A stretch of 64,000 nt of DNA from Rothia sp. SD9660Na (GCF_030064065.1 NZ_CP125946.1:2311745-2375744), one strand, 5' to 3'; shown: positions 17,187 through 31,303, numbered from the stretch's first letter. Made by a program: numbers and translations. The notes: generated by a model not told the origin, from the letters alone.

Positions 17187-17810
17187 GTGACTATCGCAGA
17201 AATTCTCCCCCACGTCCTCTTTGGCATCGGCACCTCGCTCTCACTCATCGTGGCCATAGGTGCCCAAAACGCCTACGTGCTGAAGCAGGGTATCATCGGC
17301 AAATTTATCTGGCCTATCGCCCTCTTCTGCATCCTCTCTGACGCCCTGCTCATCGGCTTGGGGGTTCTGGGTATCGGGTCCCTGGTGGACTCAGCCGCCT
17401 GGATGCTGGAGATCCTGCGTTGGGGTGGAGGTGCCTTCCTCATCATCTACGGGGCCCTGGCAGCACAACGCGCCCTGCGTCCGTCCGCTATGAAGGTCAC
17501 CAGCGAAGACTCCGGGCCGCAAACCCTGGGCAAGGCCCTACTCATTGCAGCTGCCATGACCTACCTCAACCCCCACACCTATCTCGACACCTTTGTGCTC
17601 ATAGGCGGTATCGCAGCGCAGCAGGGGGATTACCGCTGGCTTTTCTATGCGGGTACGGTCACCGGTAGTGCCATCTGGTTTACCCTCCTGGCCTCGTGCA
17701 GCCGCTTCCTGCGTCCTGTCTTCGCCAACCCCCGTGCCTGGCGCGTGCTGGACGCCGGCATCGCCGCCCTCATGTTCTTCCTGGCCTACAAGGTCATGTT
17801 CGGGCACTAA
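17187..17810 (+). CDS. LysE/ArgO family amino-acid exporter
   Basis: The 207-residue protein has about six membrane spans. Family signatures are GAQNAYVLKQG near residue 28 and TYLNPHTYLDT near 125. LysE/ArgO proteins export basic amino acids. It is paired with a divergent LysR-type regulator. The GTG start is chosen because LysE-like sequence begins immediately there. A weak hairpin around 17833–17853 follows. Confidence 0.9.
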   Translation: MTIAEILPHVLFGIGTSLSLIVAIGAQNAYVLKQGIIGKFIWPIALFCILSDALLIGLGVLGIGSLVDSAAWMLEILRWGGGAFLIIYGALAAQRALRPSAMKVTSEDSGPQTLGKALLIAAAMTYLNPHTYLDTFVLIGGIAAQQGDYRWLFYAGTVTGSAIWFTLLASCSRFLRPVFANPRAWRVLDAGIAALMFFLAYKVMFGH

Positions 17811-17880
17811 GACCCGTCTCATGCCCGTTATTAGCTCCTCTCATAAAAGAGGCTAGAATACACGCCAGGATGCAAGGGGC

Positions 17881-19107
17881 TTACCTATCGCGGGCCCGGT
17901 AGATATTTCGCACCATGACCGTGCGCCGCACCTGGCCGATGGCAGGCTCCAAGAACTCCTCCGCATACCGGGAATCCGTGCTAGTCTGCGCAGCAAAGTT
18001 AAGAGCAGCAAAAGCCCCCAACACCATCGACACCTTCACTAGAACGTCCGTAAACGGGAACTGCACACCCAACAGGGTCACCTTAGAGGCCTCAAAACCC
18101 AGCCAGCTCGTAATGGTGGCATCAGGGATAGCGATCGTGCCAAACCAAACAAAAAACAGAAAAACAACCCCGGCAAAAAGTACGGCCTGAATCATCTGCA
18201 CCACAATCGGAAGAAGCACCAGGTTATTCCACTCGCCCCACCTAAAATCAGCCGGGCGACCCAAGCCCGCGGCGGGCAAATTTTTAAGCTCCTGACGCCA
18301 CCTGTCCCCAGCCTGTAGAGCAGCACCCGCGTACTCGGCGTCCGTAAACTCCTCCACCTTATCCCCTTTACGGGCACCCAGCAGCCGGCGGGTCTTCTCG
18401 GTTACTGTCGACGAAACAACCAGAAAGCTTAGCACTGTCAGGATAGCCACCACCTGCAGAGTACGCTGCATACTCAAAGCCGCAGCCACACGCCAGATAT
18501 CGCCGTTCACAAAAAAGAAGAGCACCGCAATCATGAGCACCGGCAGCACCTTGACCACCATGCTTGAAAGGGTAGCCAACTCCTTCACCACCTGCCGAAG
18601 CGCCCAGTAGCACAGGGAATCCAAGCCCAGGTAAACAGCTAGGAGCGTAGCCCCCAGGATCCAGAGCACGTCACCGGCAGCAAAGGCGTCAGCAACATCT
18701 GCCAGCCCCATCCAGCGGGCAGTCTGCGGCAGCATGGAGAAAGCCGCTAGAGGCAGAAGCAGCGCACCAATTAGGGTTTGGCGCCAGAAGGGCAGGGGCT
18801 CTAGTAAGCGCGATACGGCCCAGGGTACAACCAGAAGCAGAAGGGGCGGCACGAGGGCTAGGGCAATGAAGATGGGCGTCAGGACGCTGTCTGGCACGTC
18901 TACCGGTACACCTCCGTCCTGCGCCTCCACATCAAGCTGGGCTAGGCCCCACAGCAAAGCAAGATAGGTGAAGGAAGAAACTATAAGCCAGGCAGAAAGC
19001 GGGGCAGAACGGGCGAGAGTCCATCGCGCACGCTCTCGCGCAGGGATAACCAGCGGAGCCCCGGCGGCTCTGAACCAGGTGTGTGCTTCTTGCTCGGTGA
19101 GTGTCAT
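17881..19107 (-). CDS. Multispan membrane protein, function unknown
   Basis: The 408-residue protein has roughly eight hydrophobic segments (for example near residues 38–58, 82–100, 108–125, 145–165, 185–205, 215–235, 305–330 and 350–375). A charged loop between spans carries TEKTRRLLGARKGDKVEEFTD. The C-terminus is soluble and basic. No family is recognised with confidence. It is isolated, lying between the exporter and the rRNA operon. Confidence 0.75.
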   Translation of the reverse strand: MTLTEQEAHTWFRAAGAPLVIPARERARWTLARSAPLSAWLIVSSFTYLALLWGLAQLDVEAQDGGVPVDVPDSVLTPIFIALALVPPLLLLVVPWAVSRLLEPLPFWRQTLIGALLLPLAAFSMLPQTARWMGLADVADAFAAGDVLWILGATLLAVYLGLDSLCYWALRQVVKELATLSSMVVKVLPVLMIAVLFFFVNGDIWRVAAALSMQRTLQVVAILTVLSFLVVSSTVTEKTRRLLGARKGDKVEEFTDAEYAGAALQAGDRWRQELKNLPAAGLGRPADFRWGEWNNLVLLPIVVQMIQAVLFAGVVFLFFVWFGTIAIPDATITSWLGFEASKVTLLGVQFPFTDVLVKVSMVLGAFAALNFAAQTSTDSRYAEEFLEPAIGQVRRTVMVRNIYRARDR

Positions 19108-19202
19108 ACTCTGATTCTACGGGCTGAGCTGGAGGGGTATTTTTAACCGCACAATATATAAAATATTTGTTCTATTTTTGTAAAGAGTAGTTTTTGGGTG
19201 CA

Positions 19203-19244
19203 AAAAAGCGAGGGGTTCTAGAGCGTTAGCTCTAGAACCCCTCG
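19203..19244 (-). terminator. rRNA operon terminator
   Basis: On the minus strand a 17-bp perfect stem, GCGAGGGGTTCTAGAGC paired with GCTCTAGAACCCCTCGC around TAAC, is followed by TTTTTT. It lies about 75 bases after the end of the 23S gene and ends the rRNA transcript. Confidence 0.95.
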
Positions 19245-19319
19245 CTGATTCAACCCAACAGGGTTGTTACCTCAAAACCATACAGTGGACACAAACAACA
19301 CAAGCACACTAGTTATAAA

Positions 19320-24316
<4,997 letters not shown>

Positions 24317-25174
24317 AAAAAATGAAGTAGTTGATGATCCTGGTCTCTGATTGTTAGCGAACCATTCACCACGGGGTGGTGTGGTTCGAGCTGACGAATC
24401 TGAAACCATATGATTATCAAATTCTGTGAGAAACCAAAGGGGTTTCTCACATCTTGTATAAATATTTGGTATCAGTTCAATTTCCGCACTACCAGTGTGT
24501 TCATGTGTGAACACTAGTGTGTAGTGTGGACGATAAGAATGTTATTTATAACATTGGTACGCTATTGAGTTTTCAAGCAACAAACCGCATTCTCAACCCT
24601 AGCCAGTTGAACCTGGCCGGTGTTTCGTATCGGTCATTCTCAAGTTTTGTGTCACCCCGTTTGGGCAACTCGTCTAGTCTATCGCGTTTCTTTTCTGTGT
24701 GTCAACTCGGTGTTCCGTGTTGTGTTTCACAGTGGCTTTTGGCTGGTTTGTTACTTCACAACCTGACTCGTGTGAGCCCTGATGATCAGCTGCCTGCTTT
24801 GGCCTGAATTCGCTATGTGACTAGGTGTTTTGTCGCTTGGCGGGCTTCCCCTGTGCCGTGGCGACTCGTAATACTCTACGCAGGTTCAAAACACTTCGCA
24901 AGTTGAAAACGACCCCAAAACCCGGCCACAGGCTTCCTTGCACCCCTTTTTGACCCTAAAAATCACACCCATCAAGAATGTTTTCCCTAGTCAGAAGAAT
25001 TCAGTGAGGCAGGTCTATGGCTTAAATCTATGACCCACTACACCAAAAAATTCCTCAAAAATCTTCCTCCGGCTACCACAAGGCCCATTTTCAACCCCTT
25101 CAAGGAATATCGCGCCCCCTCCTGGCCATTATGTCAGGTATACACAACCCCTATATACGGAAAGAAGTTTCAGT
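24317..25174 (-). other. rRNA leader and promoter region, no protein gene seen
   Basis: The 858-bp stretch between 16S and the next gene is AT-richer and has no convincing reading frame. It contains the rRNA leader on the minus strand, including a sequence at 24571–24590 (GAGTTTTCAAGCAACAAACC on plus) resembling antitermination and processing leader elements. A candidate promoter lies at 24873–24901. Sequence 24950–25170 should hold the promoter of the downstream plus-strand gene. Confidence 0.5.
24873..24901 (-). promoter_or_regulatory. Candidate rRNA operon promoter
   Basis: On the minus strand TTGCGA (24896–24901) and TAGAGT (24873–24878) are separated by 17 bases, about 550 bases upstream of 16S. 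The match is four of six for each box; other promoters could exist closer to 16S. Confidence 0.35.
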
Positions 25175-26158
25175 ATGCCAGCCCTTTCACTTCTCGACTT
25201 TGCCCTGATTTTCCCGGGTGAGCGCCCCGCAGACAGCTTCAAACGCTCTGTAGCGCTAGCCCAGCACGCAGAGAAACTCGGCTACGAACGTATCTGGTAC
25301 GCGGAGCACCACAACATGCAGCGCATTGCCTCAGCAGCCCCGGCAGTACTTATTGCCCACGTTGGTGCGCAGACCTCAACTATTCGACTGGGAGCTGGCG
25401 GTGTTATGCTGCCCAACCACTCCCCCCTTACTGTGGCAGAGCAGTTCGGCACCCTGGCCGAACTGTACCCCGACCGCATCGACCTAGGCCTGGGCCGGGC
25501 ACCCGGCACCGATATGCGCACCCTCGCCGCCCTGCGCCGGGACCCGCAGGACGCAGAGAACTTCCCCCAGGACGTCCAGGAACTCGCAGGCTACCTGAGC
25601 GGGGATACCCGTGTACCCGGCGTGCACGCGACTCCGGGTGCGGGCACCAATGTGCCCCTCTATATTCTGGGCTCATCCCTCTTTGGGGCTTCCTTAGCAG
25701 CCGCCCTGGGCCTACCCTACGCTTTCGCCTCCCACTTCGCTCCCACCCATCTGGAGCAGGCCATCAAGGTCTACCACGAGCGCTTCACCCCCTCGGAGCA
25801 GCTAGAGCAGCCCTACGTGATCGCTGCGGCTAACGTAATCGCTGCCGATACAGAAGAGGATGCCCGCGCCCAGCAGGTGATTGCGCACCGGCAGCGGGTG
25901 AAGTCCATGATGCGCCTAGATGACCGCGACCTGAGCGACGATGAGCTGGATATGCTGGTCGCTTCACCCCAGGGCCAGCAGATCCTGGACATGCTGCGCT
26001 ACACCGCGGTAGGCACTTCGGAGCAGGTAGGTGACTACCTCACCCGCTTCGCTAATTCGGTACAGGCCGACGAGCTGATGATCTCTAACCTCTCCCCCAG
26101 CACGGAACAGGCCCACCGCGGCCTTGAGGTGCTGGCGCAGGCCATGATTCAGAAATAG
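25175..26158 (+). CDS. LLM-class flavin-dependent oxidoreductase (luciferase-like)
   Basis: The 327-residue protein follows GAAAGAAG. The family pattern is clear: YERIWYAEHHNMQRIASAAP near residue 38, TIRLGAGGVMLPNHSPL near 68 and YPDRIDLGLGRAPGTD near 95. It is an alkanal-monooxygenase-like TIM barrel that uses FMN or F420; the substrate is unknown. It stands alone, and a long palindrome separates it from the convergent response regulator. Confidence 0.9.
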   Translation: MPALSLLDFALIFPGERPADSFKRSVALAQHAEKLGYERIWYAEHHNMQRIASAAPAVLIAHVGAQTSTIRLGAGGVMLPNHSPLTVAEQFGTLAELYPDRIDLGLGRAPGTDMRTLAALRRDPQDAENFPQDVQELAGYLSGDTRVPGVHATPGAGTNVPLYILGSSLFGASLAAALGLPYAFASHFAPTHLEQAIKVYHERFTPSEQLEQPYVIAAANVIAADTEEDARAQQVIAHRQRVKSMMRLDDRDLSDDELDMLVASPQGQQILDMLRYTAVGTSEQVGDYLTRFANSVQADELMISNLSPSTEQAHRGLEVLAQAMIQK

Positions 26159-26166
26159 GACAAAGG

Positions 26167-26279
26167 AAGGTGTAGCAGGCTCGCACTCGCTGCCGACCCT
26201 CTCGCTGGTTCGCTGACGCTCACAAGCGATTCACGCCAGCCGCCGAGCCAGCAGCTTCGCTGCGAGCCTGCTACACCTT
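26167..26279. repeat. 113-bp imperfect palindrome with 19-bp perfect ends
   Basis: AAGGTGTAGCAGGCTCGCA (26167–26185) is exactly inverted at 26261–26279. The interior (for example GCTGG and CCAGC, CGCTG and CAGC) adds imperfect pairing, so the whole element can fold into one long hairpin or cruciform. It lies between convergent genes. It is much longer than normal intrinsic terminators and resembles a dispersed palindromic unit. Confidence 0.75.
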
Positions 26280-26291
26280 TAGTAAGGGCAA

Positions 26292-27083
26292 CTACACCTC
26301 TAGGAAGGCCAAGACCGCGCGGACGCGGCGGTTGCCGGTATCGGCGGGCAGATCGAGCTTGTCGAAGATATTGCCCACGTGCTTGGCGACGGTTGCCGGG
26401 GATATGAAAAGTTCAGCTTCAATCTCTGCGTTTGACCGCCCCTGGGCCATGAGCCGCAGGATTTCCAGCTCGCGCGGGGAAAGCCTGGCCAGCTTGCCCT
26501 CGGTAGGGTGGGTTGCCTGACCGGGCTGGCGGGCGGATGCTCCCCCGCTGCTTCCTGCCCCGGGGTAGGAAGATGGGGTGGGGGCATCCGCGCCGGAAGT
26601 ACCCGCCGGGGTGTCGGGCATCTGCCCGGCTATCTGCCCGCTAGAGGTGCCGCCGAGCAGGTGCTGGACGACGTCCGGGTCGATCACGGTGCCGCCTGCC
26701 ACCACGGTGTCGAGGGCACGGGCGAATTCTTCGATGTCCCCCACCCGGTCTTTGAGCAGGTAGCCCAGCCCGGCCGCGGAGCGGGCGAAAAGCTCGCGGG
26801 CGTAGGCGGTGGTGATGTACTGGGAGAGCACCACAATCGGAAGCCCTGGGTAGGTCTCGCGCAGTTGCAGGGCAGCCTTCAGTCCGTCGGACGTGTGGGT
26901 AGGGGGCATGCGCACATCGGTGATGACGGCATCGACCCCCTCCCCCGCCATAGCCGCCTCAACGGCGGTGAGCAGGGAGGGGGCGTCCTCAACCTCTGCA
27001 AGCACAGAGTGCCCCAGCGCTCCTAGCACCATCGTCAGCCCCTGGCGGAGCAGGGCGGAATCTTCGGCAAGGATAATGCGCAT
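26292..27083 (-). CDS. NarL/LuxR-type response regulator
   Basis: The start is ATG 27083 after GAAAGGTG. The 263-residue protein has a receiver domain (residues 1–130; phospho-acceptor Asp in VITDVRMPP). A disordered Gly/Ser/Pro/Thr-rich linker of about 55 residues follows, then a C-terminal LuxR HTH (LSPRELEILRLMAQGRSNAE … FISPATVAKHVGNIF). The linker is longer than usual. The cognate histidine kinase gene lies directly upstream, with a parS-like site in the gap. Confidence 0.92.
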   Translation of the reverse strand: MRIILAEDSALLRQGLTMVLGALGHSVLAEVEDAPSLLTAVEAAMAGEGVDAVITDVRMPPTHTSDGLKAALQLRETYPGLPIVVLSQYITTAYARELFARSAAGLGYLLKDRVGDIEEFARALDTVVAGGTVIDPDVVQHLLGGTSSGQIAGQMPDTPAGTSGADAPTPSSYPGAGSSGGASARQPGQATHPTEGKLARLSPRELEILRLMAQGRSNAEIEAELFISPATVAKHVGNIFDKLDLPADTGNRRVRAVLAFLEV

Positions 27084-27102
27084 GGGGCACCTTTCGTGAC
27101 AA

Positions 27103-27118
27103 CGTTTCACGTGAAACG
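27103..27118. other. parS-like site between histidine kinase and response regulator genes
   Basis: CGTTTCACGTGAAACG is a perfect 16-bp palindrome with the 14-bp parS core GTTTCACGTGAAAC. It is the site farthest from parAB in this window, about 32 kb away. Confidence 0.85.
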
Positions 27119-28549
27119 CTACAGGGTTGTTGAGCCCTTGGGTAGAGGTAGGGCCAGGGTTAGACGGGTGGGGCCACCGGCTGGGGAATCTACCTGCACC
27201 GTGCCGCCCAGGGCAGCAGCGCGTTCTACCAGGCCGGCAAGTCCGGTACCGTGGGCGGGGTCAGCGCCGCCGATACCGTTGTCTTCTACCGTAACCACCA
27301 GGGACTCCCCCGCTACGAAGGCAGAGAGTGAAACAAACTGGGCCTGAGCGTGCTTGAGGGTGTTGGTCAGAGCCTCATTGACGGTGTAGTAGGCGGTGCG
27401 CTCAATATCGCGGGGCAGGCGAGCAGGGGCGTCGTAGGCCAGGTGGACCGGCAGGACGCTGTGGCGCACCAGCTCTTCCAGGGCAGCCTTGAGACCGTGG
27501 TCTTCCAGCACCGCCGGGTAGATACCGCGGACGGTGTCGCGCAGGGTCTGCTGGGCGTGGGAAAGCTGGGTGCGGGCCTCGGTGACGTGGTTGAGTAGGG
27601 CTGCGGCGCGGGCGTCCTGGGTGTCGGCAGCCAGGTTCTTCGCTTCCATCTCGGCTAGACCAAGGCGCAGGTTGAGGTTGACCAGTTCCTGCTGGACGCC
27701 GTCGTGCAGGTTGCGCTCGATGCGGCGGCGCTCCCCTTCGAAGGCATCAACGATGGTGGCGCGGGAGGCGGTCAGACGGGCCAGTTCGCGTTCCTGCTCC
27801 TCGGGGCGGGATGACAGGATCAGTTTGGAGAGGCCAGCGCCGGTGGCAGCCAGCAGGCCGTTGATGTAGGCAAAGATGATGAGCAGGACGGGGATAGCTG
27901 CCAGGAAGATCCACCAGTACTGGGGGGTGACCTCAAAGATCTGACCATTTGACGGGAGGAAGCCCTGGGCCAGGTGATAGTCCAGCTCCCCCTGGGAGTA
28001 GAGGGACAGGTGCTGCCAGTCGAGGTAGAGCCTACTGCCCGTGTACAGGTAGGAGGCAACAGCAACCGCGGCACCGATCATCATGATCTGGAGGAAAAGG
28101 ACGATACCGGCGAGCCAGCCCCAGACGGTGGTCAGGGCTAGGGAGCCGACCTCGCGCCAGGTGGCAATCTCTTTGAGGCGGAAGAGGGAGCCTTCAAAGA
28201 AACCAGCCTTGGGGTAGTCCACGTGGCCGTTGGTGACGAAACCGTGGCCGGTCTTGGCCAGGCGCCAGCGCTCATACGCGCCGAAGCCAATCGCAACGAA
28301 GGGCAGAACCAGGAGCCCAATCAGCGAGGCGGCCAGACCGGATACCAGGGAGGCGACGATGCCCTGGGCTACTAACACCGCAAAGGCAATCCAGGGGCCG
28401 GCAGTAAAGATATAGAGGGGGTTGGCCATACGGCGCCACAGGCTCTTGATGGGCTTAGGTTGGTCAGTGGGGTCAGTATCAAAGGACGCCGGTGCTTGGC
28501 TCCCTGCCGCAGGGGCGGCATCATGCAGGGTGTAATCGGTGCTTGTCAT
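27119..28549 (-). CDS. Two-component sensor histidine kinase (HisKA_3 type)
   Basis: The 476-residue protein begins with a Pro/Ala-rich cytoplasmic stretch and then about four to five membrane segments (roughly 45–90, 145–170 and 210–240), resembling the actinobacterial sensor domain. A dimerisation/phosphoacceptor helix follows with the His in RRIERNLHDGVQQELV (about residue 283). The HATPase part shows NEALTNTLKHAQ and EDNGIGG. It phosphorylates the response regulator encoded immediately downstream. Signal unknown. Confidence 0.92.
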   Translation of the reverse strand: MTSTDYTLHDAAPAAGSQAPASFDTDPTDQPKPIKSLWRRMANPLYIFTAGPWIAFAVLVAQGIVASLVSGLAASLIGLLVLPFVAIGFGAYERWRLAKTGHGFVTNGHVDYPKAGFFEGSLFRLKEIATWREVGSLALTTVWGWLAGIVLFLQIMMIGAAVAVASYLYTGSRLYLDWQHLSLYSQGELDYHLAQGFLPSNGQIFEVTPQYWWIFLAAIPVLLIIFAYINGLLAATGAGLSKLILSSRPEEQERELARLTASRATIVDAFEGERRRIERNLHDGVQQELVNLNLRLGLAEMEAKNLAADTQDARAAALLNHVTEARTQLSHAQQTLRDTVRGIYPAVLEDHGLKAALEELVRHSVLPVHLAYDAPARLPRDIERTAYYTVNEALTNTLKHAQAQFVSLSAFVAGESLVVTVEDNGIGGADPAHGTGLAGLVERAAALGGTVQVDSPAGGPTRLTLALPLPKGSTTL

Positions 28550-28640
28550 GCTTCTATTCTTTCGCGCCCAGCCCCCGAGCGCAGTGGGGCAGTCTCTACT
28601 CTTACCTCATCCGCACCCCACCTGCCAGGTAGAGCTAGCT

Positions 28641-29228
28641 CTACCCTGGTCGTCCTGGCCGCTTCTTTAGTACCTTATCGGCACCCACCACCCCGCGCAG
28701 CAGCTGCGGATCGATCTCCACACCCTCACGCACAATCGACAGCTGGCCGGTGGCCTCCAGCACCACGCACTGCACCTGACTCAGCTGCGACACCCCGGCC
28801 TTCCGCAGAGCCGCGTACACCTCTGCCGGCGCCAAATGCGAGCGCTTCAAATGGCGCACCACAAACTTACCGTGAGCCATAATCACCCTGGGCTTGTGGT
28901 TGATATGCCGAATACCGGTGACCGACTGCACCGCACCAAAGATACTCTCCAGCAGCATGAGCGTGCCCAGACCCACCATACCCGACGCCAGCGTCGGCGG
29001 GTGCCCAATAATCACGCGGCCAGCCACCGCGCCAAACATAATGATGATGACCGCATCAAAACCGTTCCAGCCGCTCAGCACCCGCACACCGAAGATACGC
29101 ACCAGCACCAAAAAGGTCAGGTAGATACCTACAGCAGAGAGCATCACCACCGGAATACGCCAGGGCTCAATCCCCAAATACTCAACTAACGCAGGGCCCC
29201 ACCCCTGCGGCGGCTCAAAGATACCCAC
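28641..29228 (-). CDS. DUF421 (YetF-like) membrane protein
   Basis: The 195-residue protein has three N-terminal membrane spans (about 22–45, 55–75 and 80–100) followed by a cytoplasmic domain with KPRVIMAHGKFVVRHLKRS and SQVQCVVLEATGQLSIV, the DUF421 signature. GTG at 29228 is 5 bases after the hemD stop, suggesting coupling. The role of the family is poorly defined. Confidence 0.85.
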   Translation of the reverse strand: MGIFEPPQGWGPALVEYLGIEPWRIPVVMLSAVGIYLTFLVLVRIFGVRVLSGWNGFDAVIIIMFGAVAGRVIIGHPPTLASGMVGLGTLMLLESIFGAVQSVTGIRHINHKPRVIMAHGKFVVRHLKRSHLAPAEVYAALRKAGVSQLSQVQCVVLEATGQLSIVREGVEIDPQLLRGVVGADKVLKKRPGRPG

Positions 29229-29233
29229 CGGCC

Positions 29234-30094
29234 CTACCGATCAGAAAGAGCTGCGGTCAGCTCCTTGACGAGAGCCCCCAGGCGGAAACGCTCGGGGGCA
29301 AGAGGGGTAATGCCCACCTCTTCCAGCGGCTCAGCCGTCACCGGCCCCACAGCAGCAGCAATAGTTCCCGTTTTAAAAGCCTCAATCACCTGCGGCAACA
29401 CCCCGCGAGCCGACGCCGCCTTAAACAGGGCAGACACCGCAGGAGCAGCCGTAAACGTCACCGCATCCAGCTCCGACGCAACAAGGGCATTAATCAGCTC
29501 ATCCACCAGCTCAGGACGCTCAGGAGCCTCCCACCGGTGCGGCACCACAGCCGTCACCTGCGCCCCCGCAGCCACCAGACGCGCCTCCTGCGCCACATCC
29601 GGCGACCCGTGCTGCTGCACCACCACATGCTTACCCGCAACACCGCGCTCCAGCGCCAAATCCACCAAAGCCGACGTGCGCTCCTGCGCCGCCATACCGG
29701 CGTCCTCAAACCCCAAGCCGCGCACCGCACCCCGGCCCTTAGCGCCACGCACCAAAATCGTAGCCCCCGCAAGAGCCTTCCTCAGCTGCTCCTCAAGGCC
29801 GCGCTCGCGGGCGGAATCGAACCAGCCGTTCAGTCCGTAGCCGGTGGTGACCAGCAGGACGTCGGGGTGATGGGCAAGGATGTGGTCGGTGGCCGCGTGC
29901 AGCTCGGTGTCATCTGCCACCGACACGATGCGGACGGTGGGCGCCACCAGCACGCGCGCGCCCTGCCGCTCAAAGGCCGCAACCTGCTCTTGAATACGGC
30001 GAGAGGCAGTCACGGCAATGGTCTTACCGGCCAGTAGGCCGGTAGCGGGTTCGGGGGCGGCGGACGGGCGGTGTGAAGAAGGTGAGGAAGTCAT
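29234..30094 (-). CDS. hemD: Uroporphyrinogen-III synthase-like protein
   Basis: The 286-residue protein has the two-lobed HemD pattern: LAGKTIAVTASRRIQEQVAA near residue 20, VLLVTTGYGLNGWFD near 95, then DAVTFTAAPAVSALFKAA near 212 and AAVGPVTAEPLEEVGI near 248. HemD cyclises hydroxymethylbilane to uroporphyrinogen III for heme and cobalamin. In some actinobacteria such proteins are fused to or replaced by a regulatory HTH; none is seen here. No other hem gene is near. Confidence 0.85.
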   Translation of the reverse strand: MTSSPSSHRPSAAPEPATGLLAGKTIAVTASRRIQEQVAAFERQGARVLVAPTVRIVSVADDTELHAATDHILAHHPDVLLVTTGYGLNGWFDSARERGLEEQLRKALAGATILVRGAKGRGAVRGLGFEDAGMAAQERTSALVDLALERGVAGKHVVVQQHGSPDVAQEARLVAAGAQVTAVVPHRWEAPERPELVDELINALVASELDAVTFTAAPAVSALFKAASARGVLPQVIEAFKTGTIAAAVGPVTAEPLEEVGITPLAPERFRLGALVKELTAALSDR

Positions 30095-30122
30095 AACACC
30101 AGGGTACCGCCGGTGGTGCGGG

Positions 30123-30443
30123 CTAGCCCAGGCGTTTAGAGCCCTTACGCACGCTTAGAGCGGCCATGCGGAGGTCGTCGTTGGGGTTGCGCCAGAGGAT
30201 TTCACCGACCATGGTGTCGAGGCGGTCAACGGTGTCCCACCAGCTTTTCTCTTCAATGAGCTCGCGTAGCCAGTTAATGTCTTCAGGTTCGAGGTAGCGG
30301 CGCAGGGCGTGTAGATAGTCGAGCGCTGCGGGGTTTTAATTCCTAGGAAGGGGAATTGATTACGCATGTAGGCGGCCATGGGGGGCAGCATTGACGGAAT
30401 TGGACGCCACGACCGGGGTTTCATGCAGGGTAGAGAAGTTCAT
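30123..30443 (-). pseudogene. alkD-like DNA alkylation-repair gene, decayed
   Basis: Minus-strand pieces in different frames look like an AlkD HEAT-repeat glycosylase. After an ATG at 30443 (MNFSTLHET…) the frame shifts to MAAYMRNQFPFLGIKTPQ, an AlkD N-terminal signature. It then shifts again to ALDYLHALRRYL…INWLRELIEEKSWWDTVDRL, an AlkD mid-protein signature, ending KGSKRLG at 30123. About half of the usual length of roughly 230 residues is missing, including the segment between the two signatures. Two frame breaks plus deletion make it non-functional. Confidence 0.75.
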
Positions 30444-30537
30444 GGGGCTCTTTCAGGTGGTGAGTTATAGGGGTTTGCGAACGGGTCTTTTAGTCCACCC
30501 TACATAATTCAACAGGTGGGGATATTATTCTACATCT

Positions 30538-30550
30538 GATGAATTTCATC
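30538..30550. promoter_or_regulatory. Palindrome upstream of the tetR gene
   Basis: GATGAATTTCATC lies 33 bases before the TetR start codon, in the promoter area. It could be the autoregulatory operator of the TetR protein. Confidence 0.4.
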
Positions 30551-30582
30551 TACGAATGGGGAATTTTGGGTAGACTGGGCGT

Positions 30583-31263
30583 ATGGCAGCCCAGAACTCT
30601 ACACCTTCCAGCTCACCCCGCGGACGACGCAGCGGCGGCACCCGCTCCCGCGACGACATTTTGCAGGCAGCTACTGCCCTCTTTGCTAAACACGGGTTCG
30701 AGGGTACTTCAGTACGGGCTATCGCTGCGCAGGCCCAGGTTGACCCCGCCCTCATTCGACATTTCTTTGGGTCAAAAGAAACGCTCTTTACAACCCTGCT
30801 CAACGAGGCAACGGAGCTTTCAACCCGTCAGACCGCACCACCCAGCGGCGGCGACCGGGCCACCGACCTTGCCGCGGCCTACCTGCACCTGTGGGAATCA
30901 CCCGAAACAGGGCCGCTGCTGATAGGCCTAGTTCGTTCGGCTCTTGCGTCGGCCACGGGGGCACCCGCTATCAAGGAGGCTCTGACGCGGCACCTTACCC
31001 AAAGCTGTGCCGACCCGCTGAAGCCTAGCCTGGATGAGGCGTCCGCGGAGCTCCTCAGCACCCACCTACTAGGGGTAGCGGTAGGGCGTTACCTTCTGGG
31101 GCTCCCCCACCTTGCCGCGCTCAGCACCGACGAATTGGCTGAACGCACCGCACCGGCAGTCCGGAGCTATCTTGAGGGGAATTCTCACTCCCGTAAGACC
31201 CGGCCCTCGCCGAAAAAGAAGAGCCCCCAGGAGCAGCTGTCGCTGTTTGATGGCCTCTTCTAA
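30583..31263 (+). CDS. TetR family transcriptional regulator
   Basis: The 226-residue protein has an N-terminal Ser/Arg-rich lead and a TetR HTH (residues about 20–66: ILQAATALFAKHGFEGTSVR and IRHFFGSKETLF). The C-terminal ligand domain is typical in length. The last 25 residues are Lys/Arg/Pro-rich (RKTRPSPKKKSPQEQ), an unusual basic tail. No target gene is adjacent in the same direction. A palindrome in its promoter suggests autoregulation. Confidence 0.9.
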   Translation: MAAQNSTPSSSPRGRRSGGTRSRDDILQAATALFAKHGFEGTSVRAIAAQAQVDPALIRHFFGSKETLFTTLLNEATELSTRQTAPPSGGDRATDLAAAYLHLWESPETGPLLIGLVRSALASATGAPAIKEALTRHLTQSCADPLKPSLDEASAELLSTHLLGVAVGRYLLGLPHLAALSTDELAERTAPAVRSYLEGNSHSRKTRPSPKKKSPQEQLSLFDGLF

Positions 31264-31287
31264 CGAGAGGGCCGACTCCTGGGGGCT
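31222..31287 (+). terminator. Terminator overlapping the tetR 3' end
   Basis: AGCCCCCAGGAG (31222–31233, inside the gene) is inverted as CTCCTGGGGGCT at 31276–31287 and followed by TATTTTTA. A smaller hairpin GGCCTCT/AGAGGGCC lies in the loop. It ends the tetR transcript ahead of convergent dnaB. Confidence 0.6.
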
Positions 31288-31303
31288 TATTTTTAGGCTG
31301 GGG

